Notes: generated by a model not told the origin, from the letters alone. DNA of 64,000 bases from Triplophysa rosa (GCF_024868665.1 NC_079910.1:11403048-11467047); one strand, 5' to 3'. Positions 12,501-25,900 are shown, counted from the first letter of the stretch. Numbers and translations: made by a program.

Positions 12501-15254
12501 CCCGCATTCGGGATTTGGAGAAGAAGCTGGAGCATGTGCAGGATCTGATACGAGATGGAGACAGAGAGGGAACCTTTAACTTAATCAGCCAAACTATCGA
12601 TGACTTGAGGTAAAGGTCATACAAATGAGGTGGCAGTCAGTATGCGGCGCTTTCACTTTAGGAAGATTTAACTAAACTTTCTGATTTTCTCCTCAGAGCT
12701 GAGATAGCTTTCACCGATGGCCGTTTGATGGGTGTGATTCATGAGCTGAATGTGACGGCAGAACACGACAATGCTTTGAAACGTAATCTAACAGCATTGG
12801 AGGGAGAATTGAAAGACTTGTATAATACACTTCAACAAATGCACAAACAACTGGAGAACTACCTCACAGCTGGGTTGGAAGGTACAGCAGATCAATATGA
12901 ATTTGTATGCTTTTTAATATTCATTTATATGAAAGTCAACTTTGGAATTACAAAAAAAGTGTATAGATTAAGTCTGCTAGAGGAAAATGTTATTTATTAT
13001 CCGATGGAATGTTCAGTTGTGTTTCTTTTAGGTATCAAAGTGTTGTCATCTGTCATCACTTACTCACCCTCATGCCATTTCAAACCTATATGACTTTCTT
13101 TCTTCCGCAGGACACAAAAAGAAGATATTTTGAAGAATGTTCTGGGTGCCGGCACTGTTCGGTTGCCAACTTTCTTTAAAATATCTTCTTTTGTGTCTGT
13201 GGAAAAAAGAAAGTCCTACAGGTAACGAATGACAAGAGAGTGAGTGATGACAGAATTTTCATTTTCATCATCACTTTAAGTCTCTTAATTCTTAGATGTT
13301 GCTCAAAAAACTGCAAAAACTATTTTAAACTAATTGTTAAAATACACAAAGCGTATGGAGGTGTTTCTTTGAATTCTTCCAGTTTCTTTGACTTTCAAAT
13401 CATGCTGATGTTTTTTGTCATTTCCTTCTTTAGAGAAATTTGAGAATGTACGCAAGTATTACCAGAGTTCACTGAATTCAGAACTACGCTGTAATGCGTC
13501 TGTATATGTACCCGAGAGTCCAGTAGAACAGTCTCAGGACACACGCAATCGTACAGAAGACCTGCTGAAAGAGAACAAGGACAGCTTTCTGCGTACACTC
13601 GCTGCCAACAATAAGTCCCTGTCTGAGCTGGACGGAAAAGCTCTTGAGATGGAGCAAAAGGTCAAGCGCCTAAGCAACAAGGTAGACGCTTTTTCAAACA
13701 CCTTTTATTGATGTGCAAAGTTAAATATTTGCTTAAATAGCAAAGACATTTGAAAAAAGAGTCAATGAGTGCAGTGTACTGTATGTACATTACATTTTAC
13801 ATTTATTTCATATGGTACTTGTGTTTGTTTTCTACAAAACAAAAACATATATGATCAGTGAGATGTTTGTCTTTTCTTTAAGGTTTGTGGTGGTCACGCC
13901 AATACTAGTGCAAACAGCAGTTGTCCAGATAGTCCATGTGGTGGTGCTGGTTGCCGTGACAATGAAGGTGCGCTAAAGTGCGGAGGAAGAGGATGTAACG
14001 GCACCGTCGGTGCATCAGTGGTGGCCCTGGACCACGCCGATGATATTCGGACAAACCTGACCGCTGCTAATGAAGAATTACAAACAATGCTTAAAAAGGT
14101 AAAACTATGTTTTTGTAAACCTGTACAGTGCGCTCTCGGTTGTGAAAAAGTGTGAGTAATCTCTACCTTCCTCTTAGCTTCAAGACGTCACTGCACTCAC
14201 CCAAAACGTGAAGAGGCAAGCAAAGAGCACTCTTGATAAAGCTCAGACCAAGAAGGAACTCTTTGAGAACTCCAACAAGAAACTGAAAGAATTCATTCAG
14301 AAGATCAGAGACTTTTTGATGGGTGAGACTCTTTATGCCATTGCGTTTTAATATAGTTTTGTCATGTGGGATACATTTAATGAAAACATTTGGTGAGAAT
14401 TATCACATTTTTTGCAAATTCTAAAAAAAACTTCTTCTATTGATATGTTCAGAGGAGGGAGCTGATCCAGAAAGCATAGAAAAGGTGGCGCAGCAGGTTT
14501 TGGCCATTACCCTTCCAGTCAACAGGACGGTGGTTATCAACATAGTCCAGCAGATCAAAGACAACATCGCCAACCTCACCAACGTGGAAGGCGTGTTCAA
14601 CCAAACCTCAGAGCACCTGGCCAAAGTCAACGATTTGCTTAAAAGAGCGCATAACGCCAGGTAAGAAATAGAGAGACTTTTCACGGAAATCTGTATACAG
14701 CCAATGACTTTGTGTGTGTGTGTTTTTGCACAGTTCACGAGCAGAGAGAGTGGGTGACAATATAAATATAACTAAAGAGGCACTTGAAAGCGCTCAGGCA
14801 GCCATAAAAAAAGCTGAGGATGAAATGAACGCAGCGCTGGAGAACCTGAACACTGCCCAGAACATCACAACCACGGTACAAACAATTTGTGATCAAATAA
14901 AAAAATTTGATAAAATGTATACCTTAAGCGCACTGTATGTCACTTTGGATAATGTAATGTAAAAGTAATAAAAACTGAGGATGAAATCCATGAAATTTTG
15001 TACATTTGTGTTTTATAAAATTCCGGATCTCATCTATTACTTTCTACCACAAAATCCCATAAACAGGTTGACAACAAACTTTTACATCTCAACAACAATC
15101 AGATGGATGTTATGATGCGATTGGCCAATTTATCCCATGCAGTGGAGTTATTGAAGAATAAAACAGAGCAGAACAGAGAGATGGCAAAAGATGCTAAGGC
15201 GCAGTCAGTTAATGCTACTCTAGAAGCAGCTGGACTTCAAGAGGTGTGTGTGTG

Positions 15255-15287
<33 letters not shown>

Positions 15288-16018
15288 GCGCGCGTGCGTG
15301 CGTGCGTGTGCGTGCTGTGCGTGCGTGCGTGCGTGTGTGTGTGTGTCCACCTCAAGTTGTACCTAATTCTGTTCATGTAGCTGCTTAATCATTAACTTTA
15401 AATGTTTATTTGTGTGTATTTCTTAGGAACTAACCAATGCTGAGAATCTGTATAATGACCTAAAGGAGAAGGTGGACTCTGTGGGTGGAGCAGATGGAAA
15501 TGTTAACCAGAAAGCCACAGATATGAAAAAAGAGGCAGAGGAACTGCTCAATAAAGCCACCAAGGGCATGGAAACCCTTAAAAGTATGTGCACTACTGTA
15601 TTAAACCTTGCTCAAAGTGACACTGTGTGTACACCGGACGCGCCCTGAGCACGACAACGACTTGTTCTTAAAGGGTTTTTGGTGTCGCAAAAATATTTGA
15701 CTCAGAATCAAGATTTATAGCTGTAAAGGGATTTGAAAAATTATTCAAACATCTTGACTTGCGCTGTTGTTTACCATTACATTCAACTTTTAATGTGTTG
15801 TGAATATATCTGTTAGTTTGTATCTGCCTCTGTACTTGGTTGTTTTCTCATCCTTTGTTCTTTTGTTTTCTGTCTTTGAAGAACTGGAGAGAAAGTTACA
15901 GAGGAATGAACAGAAGATGCAGCAGCAACAGGACGAACTGGCAGATCTGGAGAAAAATGTTACAGAAATCAGAGAATCTATCCGCATTAAAGTCATGAGC
16001 TACAACAACTGTCAGTAG
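1608..16018 (+). CDS. lamb2l: Laminin subunit beta, lamb2-like (5' incomplete)
   Basis: Secreted laminin beta chain that would assemble with alpha and gamma chains into basement-membrane trimers. The window holds 32 coding exons: 1608-1743, 1893-1966, 2081-2269, 2363-2426, 3339-3541, 3643-3763, 3831-4019, 4142-4321, 4403-4515, 5694-5773, 5963-6119, 7126-7266, 7349-7510, 7596-7717, 9159-9279, 9507-9699, 9836-9979, 10251-10482, 10950-11113, 11434-11658, 11744-11958, 12046-12142, 12237-12609, 12697-12881, 13434-13681, 13883-14098, 14178-14322, 14453-14660, 14734-14875, 15067-15243, 15427-15583 and 15882-16018. Phases join to 1769 open codons plus TAG. The order is LN, LE repeats, LF, LE repeats, coiled coil, Cys-rich beta knob, coiled coil, ending YNNCQ. 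The first exon here aligns with lamb2 exon 3, so signal peptide and LN start lie upstream. The symbol rests on its position 5' of lamb2; another beta paralogue is the alternative. Confidence 0.88.
2666..3072. mobile_element. hAT-like non-autonomous DNA element in a lamb2l intron
   Basis: The ends are inverted: CAGGGGTTCTCA at the left and TGAGAACCTCTG at the right, the pattern of hAT-family ends (CAGGGGT...). Both ends are followed inward by GGACCCC-type sequence. No transposase frame is present. I could not see a clear 8-bp target duplication. Confidence 0.6.
3643..6119 (+). other. lamb2l: lamb2l first LE (laminin EGF-like) array
   Basis: Six exons (3643-3763, 3831-4019, 4142-4321, 4403-4515, 5694-5773, 5963-6119) encode tandem EGF-like laminin modules with regular C-x-C and G-x-x-C-x-x-C spacing, for example CDCDPVGS and GRYCNQC. 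The last exon begins the LF domain ([11 protein letters not shown]). Exon 3831-4019 is almost identical to lamb2 exon 30044-30232, unlike its neighbours. The sixth exon (157 bp) is longer than the lamb2 counterpart (136 bp). Confidence 0.87.
4516..5693. repeat. lamb2l intron with probable dispersed repeat (about 4980-5400)
   Basis: This 1.2-kb intron is A/T rich. The stretch from about 4980 to 5400 contains a doubled motif (TCTGATGTGATTGGTCAGA and a near copy, TCTGCTGTGATTGGTCTA) and a locally higher GC, which suggests a short interspersed element. No reading frame or RNA gene is evident. Confidence 0.3.
7538..7566 (-). repeat. Short relic of the GGGATAGTTCACCC fold-back MITE
   Basis: Only the terminal sequence (TTTGGGTGAACTATCCCTTTAA) survives, 28 bp after the end of exon 7349-7510. 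It matches the ends of the larger copies listed elsewhere in this window. Confidence 0.6.
8494..8803. mobile_element. Fold-back MITE-like element in a lamb2l intron
   Basis: The left end GGTTGCCAG is matched by an inverted right end TTGGCAACCC, with no coding capacity between. The rest of the 1.4-kb intron (7718-9158) holds a purine-rich run near 8085-8140 and no gene that I can support. Confidence 0.45.
9836..12609 (+). other. lamb2l: lamb2l second LE array
   Basis: Exons 9836-9979, 10251-10482, 10950-11113, 11434-11658, 11744-11958, 12046-12142 and the first part of 12237-12609 encode a second run of LE modules. Typical motifs are [32 protein letters not shown] and [11 protein letters not shown]. 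Five of the six complete exons have the same length as in lamb2; the exception is 11744-11958, 215 bp against 218. The 3' half of 12237-12609 passes into the coiled coil ([12 protein letters not shown]). Confidence 0.87.
11150..11372. mobile_element. GGGATAGTTCACCC-family fold-back MITE, copy in lamb2l
   Basis: Degenerate palindrome: TTCTGTCATCATTTATTCACCC at the left and GGGTGAATTATCCCTTTAA at the right, with inner arms built on AAAGAAGATATTTTG and its complement. It fills most of the intron 11114-11433. Confidence 0.7.
13046..13280. mobile_element. GGGATAGTTCACCC-family fold-back MITE, second lamb2l copy
   Basis: Inverted arms TGTCATCACTTACTCACCC and GAGTGAGTGATGACAG enclose inner arms with AAGAAGATATTTTGAAGAA and TTTAAAATATCTTCTTTTG. 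No coding capacity. It lies in the intron 12882-13433. Confidence 0.7.
15243..15346 (+). repeat. GT/GCGT microsatellite starting at a splice donor
   Basis: About 100 bp of alternating purine-pyrimidine sequence, first (GT)n, then (GCGT)n with a short (GC)n core, then (GT)n again. The first GT is the splice donor of lamb2l exon 15067-15243. Such sequence is prone to length change and to left-handed helix formation. Confidence 0.95.
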
Positions 16019-17575
16019 AGATACTGAACTACAGCCAATCTGAATTTACAAATAGACTACCAAGAATTAGTGACAAGAGTCCTGCAAAAATGTCAAGTTT
16101 AAAAATGACTTGCGGAAGTGATTTAGAATATCCAAACTTTAATATAAAACACCAGTTTGTGGAATTGGGCTAATTGGGTAATGTTCAGATTGTTATCTGA
16201 AATGACGGTGTATACTTTATTAAGAAATGTAAATGAAGTTGTGGTAAACAGTTGCATGTTTTTTACCAATATCTGATTACTGCCAGTGACAAAATGTTTA
16301 TTTTCAGGACTGAAACATTTCAGCATTTAGTAATAAAAAATATCATATTGATGACAAATTTGGAATGAAGCACTAGGTCGTGTTTTACCAAATGATTGCA
16401 GACGCAGACCTTTGCTGTAACCTACAGTAGCTATTGCACAAATGCATATGTTTACACATTGTGCCTATGCCCATATAATGTTGATCTATATTGAGTCAAA
16501 ACATATGGATGCATTAAACACCTATTATATCGAATCGAAAAGAGGTTGTTTAAGTTATTCCAATACCATGTAGTATGTAGTACATTAATACTACAGGTAG
16601 GGGGCGATAGAGAATGTAAACTAATACAGATTCTGATAACTGGGAAAGACTGTGGGACATATCAACAATGAAACGTGTGTTTACTATTTTAATGCTTATT
16701 CATGAGTGTCAGGATATTGTACGAAATTCCGTATTGAAGCTTCAAATTCTTGCCTACATCTTTCACTATGGCATCTGTGCCTCCCTGAACTTGGCTCTGT
16801 CATGCATTTATTCATGGACAGTAATCCTCTCTGTGTTTGCATCGGTGGTTTTGACTGAAGATTTGTATCTGCTGAATCACGTGTTGCAGCTTTTATTTAC
16901 AGTGCATTTCTCTTGACTGATCTGACTTGGTAGTCCTTTACTAACTGAAAAAAGGAGTATAAAGTATAACAACTGCGTCATATACTACACACTTTCACAC
17001 AAATAATCCTTACGCTTTCCTAAACTTAAATCTATTTAAAACAATAAATGTGGTATTGTGTAACGTTTGATTTATTTTGTAACAGTAGAAGAGACTCATT
17101 TAAATATGCGCGCATTGCTGTTCTAATACGCACATTCAGGCAAAAGGCTCCCCGGAAAACGTGAAGTGGAGTTTTTCTAATGGCGTCACTGACGATGTCC
17201 GAGGACTGTGGCGTAAATCCGCTTCAGGATGAAATCCAGCGCGTTGTTTCTATCAATCGTTTACACAGCTGTAACAAGACTTCGGAAAGTCCGTCAGTGG
17301 TTTTTGATAGCTGTGAAAGTCTGTGGCGCTTCTCATCTCAATGGCTTTATAGTAAAGAGCAGACTGACCATTGAGAACAACCAGAACAAACATGTGAGTA
17401 ATCGCTTGGATAAAACTATAATGCGATGTAAATAAACGCGGTGTTTTGTTGGCACGTTTATAGATTATTATTGATATTACAGAGTGTTTAATGTGAAAGT
17501 ACATTTTGTCCAGTAGTTACGTATGATGATTTATGAAGATGTATGACATACGATTGGTTATTTTCACGTTTTTAG
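16019..17575 (+). other. lamb2l 3' UTR and lamb2l-lamb2 intergenic region
   Basis: After the lamb2l stop there is A/T-rich sequence with a polyadenylation signal AATAAA at 16332-16337, so the 3' UTR probably ends shortly after. The remaining 1.2 kb has no supported gene. From about 17100 the sequence becomes more CpG rich (GCGCGC near 17110) and likely holds the lamb2 promoter. A stretch ending CAT|GTGAGT at 17393 and an acceptor TTTTAG at 17575 could bound a non-coding lamb2 first exon. A 64-codon frame from 17180 (MASLTM...) lies within that possible exon and would be an upstream reading frame. Confidence 0.5.
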
Positions 17576-17608
17576 AGGCGCGCGACAGCACAAGAAGGCT
17601 AAAGGACC

Positions 17609-20600
17609 ATGCGCGCATTTCTCTTGCTCTTCATCTGTGGTGAGTGTAACATAACAGAAGTGATAAACATTGTGCGATGTGTTTTGGCTAAGTACAGTAC
17701 TATAATAGACTGTCAATATTTAACAAGAAGCTAATATCTTTCAATATATCTTCATGCAATAGCCAAATCTAATGTAGTTTCACTTGCTTGTACATAATGG
17801 TTTACATGTGCAGTTATTATTTTTATAAAATAGTTTTTTTAGATGCGCTTTGTTACTTTTCCATCTTTTGAATGATTGAACTTTATATTAGAGGACATCA
17901 TTTACGCATCTCTGTTTGGAAATGAAAAAGAAACAAATTTCTTTCATAGTAACTAACTTCTATAAACATTGTTTATTTTGATCTCGCCACTAAAGGAGTT
18001 GAATACGAATGTGTTCGTGTCAGGATCAGAGAACCGCAGATCCTAAAACTCTCCTATGTGCATAGTAACTCATCTAAATGTACTGTATTCCCAAGTTTAA
18101 TCATTCACAGAATGTTATCAGGACCCATGATGAATCTTTCTCACCTGCTTATACAATAGAAGTTATCAATGTCCCAGTACAGTTCAGCTGACCTGTCTGA
18201 AAGGTAGTGCAGACCATGTTATTACCCCTTCCAGCACCCAATTAACTTATTTAGTTTTTTCGTGATGTCAAGTTAAGGCGGAAATACATTTACAGGCATA
18301 CTGAAAGGTAAACAAGAGGTCGACTGTATAGTTAGATCAGATTCTCTCATCTTTGTAATAGTGTTAAACATATGAAAACGTTATGTTTTCTGTGTTCTTT
18401 GATGAATGAAAACATCCTTTTTGGAAATCAGACATTAACCTCCCTTTAAAGAACTACTGGACGTTACAGAACAGAGGTTACATCACCAAATGTTTTTACT
18501 CAATCTAATAAGGTTTATAATGTGAAGCCCACTTCGCATTCTGATTCTCCGTTTTTATCTTGTACACATGTTATAGTCTTAAAGTTGTCGGATATATGTG
18601 CCATATTTACTCGTAGGTTCTCTGGTTCCCCTGCTTTACTAGTCTCGCTCATTAGACCACTTTCTCCACTGTGGATTTACAGAGTGCCGTGTCTTTCTGC
18701 ATCATTTAGCGTTACTGTCCAGCTTTCCTCCGCTGTGAGTTTGTGTAGGTAATGGGCCGCAGGGTTCAGCAGGAGCCTCTCTGCCTGAGATGATTGATAA
18801 AGCTGACATGTGGAGCTGTGGAGAACGTAAAGGTGTCAGAGGAAGAGCGGTGATGAGACTTGTGGGAGTGTTATTTTTGGTAATGCTCTAATGAAAGGAG
18901 CAGCCGTGTGGTATAGGCAGACATCAGATGAGATGCTCTGATTTAGTTTTAGTCACATTATAGACTGTCTACTGCCCGTCTGAGTTTAATCTGAATTTAA
19001 AAGCCTTTGAAGCTGTTGTACATGGATCTTGTGACTTGGGTAACAAAGGGTTCACTAACACTGATGGTGGTACACTGTAAATCCCGTAAAAAAACAGATA
19101 AAGTACTGGCAGAAAATTACCAGTACATTTTCCTTTATTTTACGGACATTTCCATTAATGCTAAAATGCAAATGAATGCAGTGCAAAATGTAAAATACAG
19201 GTAAAACAACTGTAAAAATGAACACGGAAAATTCCTTCATATTAATACAGTATATTGTGCCCTATTTTTATGGCTTTATTTAGAGTGTATAACAGATCGT
19301 CAGATACAGTAACAGTGACGGTCACAAAAAGTGCATACATGTACATACACAGGAAGGAGCATGGAAAAGAAAAAAATGGATTTAATTTAGTGTTACTTTA
19401 TAAACGTGTTGAGTTAATTCACACAAGCATCATGGACTTGATGAAACTAACATGAAAAGCGAACAGAGTCTTTGTTCGTAATTTGCTCCTAAGGCAAAGC
19501 TTTGGTTCAGTGTGAGGAGAGAAAACTTCAAAAATCTCTTTCTTCTTATTTGCCTTTAAACTTTCTTTTATTCCATCGATGTGTGATGAGATCATACATC
19601 CCCCAGTGTGCAGCTGTGTGATAGGGATAGGGATACAGGTAACTATCCACAGTGGTTGAACACTGTTTCCAGAACCCTGAACTCTATTACAATTGGGCAT
19701 TAAAACTAAGATTGAGAAGGGAGAATAGAGGACATGGTGAATAAAGGGGGATGGAGAGGTGCTTAAAGGTCCAATGTATGAAATTTAGTGGCATCTAGTG
19801 TTAGGGTTGCGAATTGCAACTAAAGGCTCACTCCACCCCTCCCCCCTTTTGAAGCACTACGCCGGCTAACGCAGAACTAAGATGTCCCCACGTTGTTTCG
19901 TTTCTTTGCCGAAGGAGATAACTTATTTACGAAACCCGCTCTGTAGAGCAGTTTGTCCATTTAGGGCTATTGTAGAAACAACATGGAGAATTGCATGTAA
20001 GGGGACCCGCGGTGTATGTAGATAGAATAGCTCATTCTAAGGTAATCAAAACGCTTCATTATGTAACTTCTTCATACACCTCTGAAGACATAGTTATGTA
20101 TATTATATTGCATTTCTGTCGATAGAGCCTCCAAAAATTACACACTGGAATCTGTAAATGAAAAGAAAATGACAAATATCTGGTTACATGAGAGAGATTT
20201 CTCCCCTCTATTTGTGAAGAGCGAGAAATGCCAGGCGATATACACTACGGAATCAAATATACAATGTCAAGGAAAAGCCACGAGAGTTTCTGTTAATTAC
20301 AGCTCACATTCCCTCAGACATAACATCATATTTACAAACTATTTCAGTAGGCCTGTCTGTGTTATGTTTGATAGTAACTGGCGTGTCAGTTTGACGTTTA
20401 ATAAAAGTCAGACCTGCTTTCTCACACAGAGTTTTGGCTGTTCTTCTGTGTCATTAAAAAAGCAGTTGTTCGCTTTAAACCTGACACCCCACACAACATA
20501 AACCACACATGGCTTTAGTCTCAACACGCACCTTTGGACAAAGTGTATTATCAGTGCATGTTGTGAACTGTAGTGGATGCTGGGTGGTATGAGGACTGGC

Positions 20601-22903
20601 ATTTTGATCATAACTATATGATGGTTTCTTTGTTCTATTCTGTATGTTTTCCATCTCTTGGCCTCTATATGTCATGCTATCTGCGGATGTGTATTACAGA
20701 TGTACCCCTTCAGTGAGACAGTAAATGAAGTACTTTAACAGACTCATGTCATGCAGGTCAGAAGAAGGTGTGCAGCGTATTACAAGGCCTGAAAGCTTAT
20801 ATTTCAGGACTGTCTTCAACAGAACATCGTTTTTAATTAGCTGGCACAGTCCCTCCAACCTCTCCAAAGGCCATTTCAATAGATAAATCACTTGATATGA
20901 TAATGAATCTCTTTACTTCATGTCATTTTAAGATGGCCTGTGTTTATACCATGTGCATGTAAGACCTCACGAGAAAAAAAGATATATAGCTCACAAAAGT
21001 ATGTTTTAATATGTTTTAGCTTTATTTTCCTAGATGAGAAATACATTCATTTTGAAATCTGTTGTATATTTAGTACTTGATATGAATGAACAAGATGTAT
21101 TCATCTATAGAGTACTATATGTATCATAGATGTGGAGCGTAGTAAAAGTCGGTGAATGGATCGCTTTGGTCATTTGGGTCTGAAGGGTTAGGGCAGAGGG
21201 CATCATGAGGGGTGGATGTGCGAGAGCTGGAAATAGCAGCCGGGCTGGAGGAGAGAGCAGACTGAGAGACTGGGCTGTGGGCTGCAAATAGCAACAAATA
21301 CCTCTTGTCAGACAAATGTCCAAACTGCCAAAATAAACATGGTGAGAAAGGCAGCAGCAAATAAGCAGCAGAAGTACTTAGCATCCGCATCTATTCTCTA
21401 TATTTCACATTTGCCCACAAGGGTTCTGAATGCTGTATTGTTATTATAGGGATGCTTTTGCCAAGACTGTGACAGTAGTCAGAACTGTGTGAAAGTTAGT
21501 AATGTCAGTTTTACTGACACCTAAAGTGTAAAGTGTCCACACCTGCCCAATTACTTGCAGAGGACATGTTTACATTTTATTCAAAGGAAGGAGGACATAT
21601 CACCAACATCCCAAAACCAAGTGGCATTTATTTTTCATATAAAATAGTGTATGATTGTACAATCTCAATATATGCTGTTCAAAATTGAGACAAAAAACAC
21701 GTTTTCAAACTCAGTGATACATTTCGTTGCTGTCGGAAACCCTTAAAACCTCTTGGGGCGGTTTCCCGGACAGGGATTAAAACTAGTCCTAGACTAAAAT
21801 AAATGTTACAGCTGTCTAAACTGAAAACAACTTGCTCTGACATCTTAAAATACATAAGTGCCATTGTGTTGTCTCAAAATGCACACAAGTAATTTTTTTT
21901 TGTAAGGCATGTTTGTAAAAACTGCTTAAATGTCCTAAATTAATTTGGACCTAGTCCTGATTTAAACTAATCCCTGTTCGATAAACCATCCCTGATCTCC
22001 AAAACTGCCACTTTACAGGAAATTTAAAAAATATGTTTTTTGAGATGACATTTGGTTTGATATTGTATTAGCTAATGTAATGACATTTTTACTTGTGGTT
22101 TGAGTGTCCAAATATTTTGGGGTTGGACAACTGTATAGCAGATACCAAAATCACTCATGCTTGTGGAGACACTGGGGATTTTGTGTGCAGGCCTGGGATT
22201 TGATTTTTTTGAAGCTGTATCACAGAAAGGGTCACAGGGTCGGTTCTGGTAGCACTCATTTAGGAGTTCTGGCTTCCATCCATCCCAGCACAGATCCCCT
22301 CCCTTCCCCTAGAGGATTTTTACCCTTGGATAAAATATTCTGGACGAATGAAGGAAATGAGTCTCTGCATTGAGCCGAAACAGGAAATAGAGGTTTAAAA
22401 TGAAAGAATGGATTTGAAATGAAAATGCTGTTGATATTTGACATGCCCAAGTAGTTTGTGCTAGTGGCGTTTGTTCTTTCGTCAGTATTTGTGTTTTTCT
22501 GTCCTCCTACTGTAAATGGACTATTTAGGACGTGACCGGCTGCTTTCTGTCACTCAGCTGCTGAAGAATGTGCCGAGTTAGTGTCACTTTTTCTCCACCC
22601 GTCCAAATGAACACTCCTCAAGATTAGAATTACACTCTGGGGATAGAAACAGACACAAGGAGGTGATTCTCTGCCTTCCCCGGTGGAGAACAATCAACCC
22701 CTGAAAGCCGAGATGCAGAAAAATAAAAAGTGGAGCTGGCGTCAGCTTTGAACAAAGCAGATAGTCCCAGTTGTGATAATCTCTATCATACTCTGTGCCA
22801 AACCCAAACCAGCAGAAACGAAAGACTGCCGATAAGAGTGGCATGGAGGTAGGCTATATTACATTTATTGAAAAATTATTTAGGATAAAAACAAGAAAAA
22901 CAC

Positions 22904-22943
<40 letters not shown>

Positions 22944-25900
22944 TCATTTTGTCTCATCCTGTGGGTCATGATGGGAGATTAACTCAAGCAGGACAAACAG
23001 GACACCGCAAAGTATGATGGGAAATACAATGTCTACAGTCATTGTGGATGCGTATTCAGAGATATAGATAACACACTCTGCCCTACTACATGCTTCACTG
23101 TTAACATTGTGTCTATTCTCAGTGAAGTCAGTGAACCTTATCAGGAGTTCCTATACCCCCCACTCATTCACAGCAAGAATTAAAAAACTCAACGGGACTC
23201 ATTTTGAATCTACGTGTCTGACTGTATAGCTCAATTGAGAATATAATGGAAAATATAATAAAATACATTAAGTAATACATTTTCATAATTGGAACCAAGT
23301 GCTTATGTTTGTCAATATATGAAAAGCAGCAACTCCTTCAGTACATTGTTATATTGTAATAAATGAACAATGTGTTATTCTAAATATTCAGATATACAGT
23401 ATATGAATTGATTTAATAGGCATACAGTATATTGACAGCTAATATAAGATAATATATTTTCTATGCACAAGGGATCAAACATCGTTCAGAAAAGGATTTT
23501 TTAAGCCAACATGCATTTTTTTATGAAAACATAATCTTCACTAAATTTATGAATCATCTGTTTTATAATAGTCAATCTGCACAAAACAGGATTGGTACAT
23601 TGTACATTAGATGTTTTCTTAAAGAACAGACTAAACTGTGGGGTCTTGTGAGATCTCAGTCAGTACAGTAAGGCAACAGCAGGTCTTTGTTAGCTCAGAG
23701 GTATTCTTGCCCTGCCAGCTGTCCACCCACATTCCTGAGAGCTTGTCCATGTAAGGCAGGAGCTGAGAGTGGCAGACTGAAGGGCAGCTTTTCTTAACCA
23801 AACCTCCAGGCCCAGTTTAAAAGCTGGATATCTGAATAAGAGCCTATTAAACCAGGCCAAATGGTAGCTACATGACAACTGTGTATTCCGCTTACACTCT
23901 GTGCTTGAAAATGAAGTGTGGGTAACTTTTATTAACTTGTTTTACCCCGTGCAATACCTTGCTGACCGCCCTCTAACTTTGACTGCTGTCTGTTTACACC
24001 ATTCTGCTCTTAAACGAATGAAGAATGTTGGAAACCAAACATTGGCCCCCATTGTCTTTTATTGTATGGACACAAAGCCACTGAGACATTTCTTAAAATA
24101 TCTTCTCGAAAAATGTGAATAAAAGATGGATTGACAAAATTTTTCATAATGTTATGTCCCTTCAGCCACCTGCTGCGTCATTTCATTCCATGTACAGAGG
24201 AAGCTGAAACAGACACTTCTCTGCCCCTCACACACAAATTTAAGCCTTTGCTTCGCATAATTCAGCCCGTGTGTTCTTTCTCACCATATCTCGGGTCATC
24301 CCATTGCCAGAAAGATTAAATGTAATACCAGATTTGTCAGGGCCAGATTTGTTATTGCTCAATAACTGTATTTGGTGTATCTGGTACTGTCTCTGAGGAT
24401 ATATTCATCCTGTAGGAAACAGAACAGAGATGCTTTAATTCCCTTCGTGTTTAGAAGGATCATTTTTTCTCAGAGACATTGCATCCCTCCTGCACTTTGC
24501 CATGATGCCTTATTTAGGAGTTTGGTGCCAGGTCTGTGTAAACTGCAGGGTGTGTGGCTGTATGTGGATTTGTAAGGTTGGGTGTGTGGTGGCAAAGTGG
24601 TGAGAGATGGAACAGTTCCAGACACACATCTGTCTGGTGTTAGAGAATCAGGTCTATGATGAATGTGTCTGTAAACGCTGTACACAAGAAGTTCCCAGGC
24701 CTCTCAAGTTGGTTCATGTGACCACACTTCCTAATGCTGTTTGTACATTAGGTTTACATTGATTTCATTTCTGATTATGGCGTGTTTAAAATTAGACGTC
24801 TGTTAAGCTTTTGTGTTGCTGTCTATCTCCACTAAACATTTCTTTTGTAGATTTTTTTGAATGAGCTATTTCTATCTACGTACACCACAGGTTATACACT
24901 GGACCTTTAAGTGTTATTTTTGTAAAAACTATTTCTTTGTTTTTGATATGTTATGAAATATGATATTTGTATTCTATATTTTATTACAATTGGGTTTAAA
25001 CCATAGACTGTATAAAATATGGACGTAGTGTCCGTGACGTCACCCGTAGGTTTGTGAAGAGTAAAAATGAGTCCTAAAGTAGGCGGAGCCGGTCGTCGCC
25101 ATCTTGGCAACACGCGTCATTCCTGGATAATCGTAAATTGGCAAAGAGGCGGACGTGGTTGGAGCTGAGGCGCCCGGTTGGCTGAAACCACTTGTCACTC
25201 AAGTGGTCACGCAACTATTTTGCAGAATTTTAAGGCTTAATATAAATTAAACTCGTGAGTTATGAAACAAATCACCCGGCTCACAGTTGTCATGAAGGGT
25301 AAAATTACCTATATAAACCAAAATAATTTTTTGTTCCAGGCTGTAAACATGATTTTTTGTGCTGTAAAGTTGGCCATTTTAACATGGGGCTCAATGAGAT
25401 TCTGCTCTGTTATGCAGCCAGCCTCTAGCGGCCAGTCAATGAATTGCAGTTTTAATCACTTACGTATTGGTTTCACAAGAGAGACCATAAGATTGCCCCT
25501 TGGTTTAAACACTTACATTTAGTAAACACTTTCAATTAGTTAAACCAGATGAAGTATTTTCAATTAATAGACAATATGGTATGTGTTATATTTCATGAAT
25601 GTGTTCTCATCATGAAATACAAACTATTTCTGACACTGTCTCTTATCATATCTGTCCTGTTAATAAAGATAATCTTTCCTGTATTTGTCCTCACTTGTGC
25701 GACTCGTAAGGCAGTAAACCCAAAAACCCAAAACATGTCCATCATACTGAGGCAGCAGTACTCCTCACAGAGCCACAGCTTAAGAGAAACTTGGCCTTCA
25801 CTGAATGTTAATGGAAAATTGCTGTAGCTCTGTTTGACCAAGCTGGCAAAACGTTAAGGTTCAAATATTTCTTCTTTCAGTAGAGACAAAAGGTTCTGTC

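Larger units (their letters stand above)
12697..16018 (+). other. lamb2l: lamb2l coiled-coil arms and beta-knob exons
   Basis: Exons from 12697 onward encode heptad-rich sequence that forms the triple coiled coil. Exon 13883-14098 interrupts it with the Cys-rich beta knob (CGGAGC, then CGGRGC). The chain ends with a penultimate-residue cysteine (NNCQ), the position used for the interchain disulfide in beta chains. Several N-x-T/S sequons occur (for example NVT, NIT and NLT). The donor of exon 15067-15243 sits inside a long GT/GC microsatellite. Confidence 0.87.

Noticed and set aside
17180..17374. 64-codon frame MASLTM... upstream of lamb2
   Set aside because: It has no recognisable domain and lies in the likely 5' UTR exon of lamb2. 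At most it is an upstream reading frame, so it is not called as a gene.
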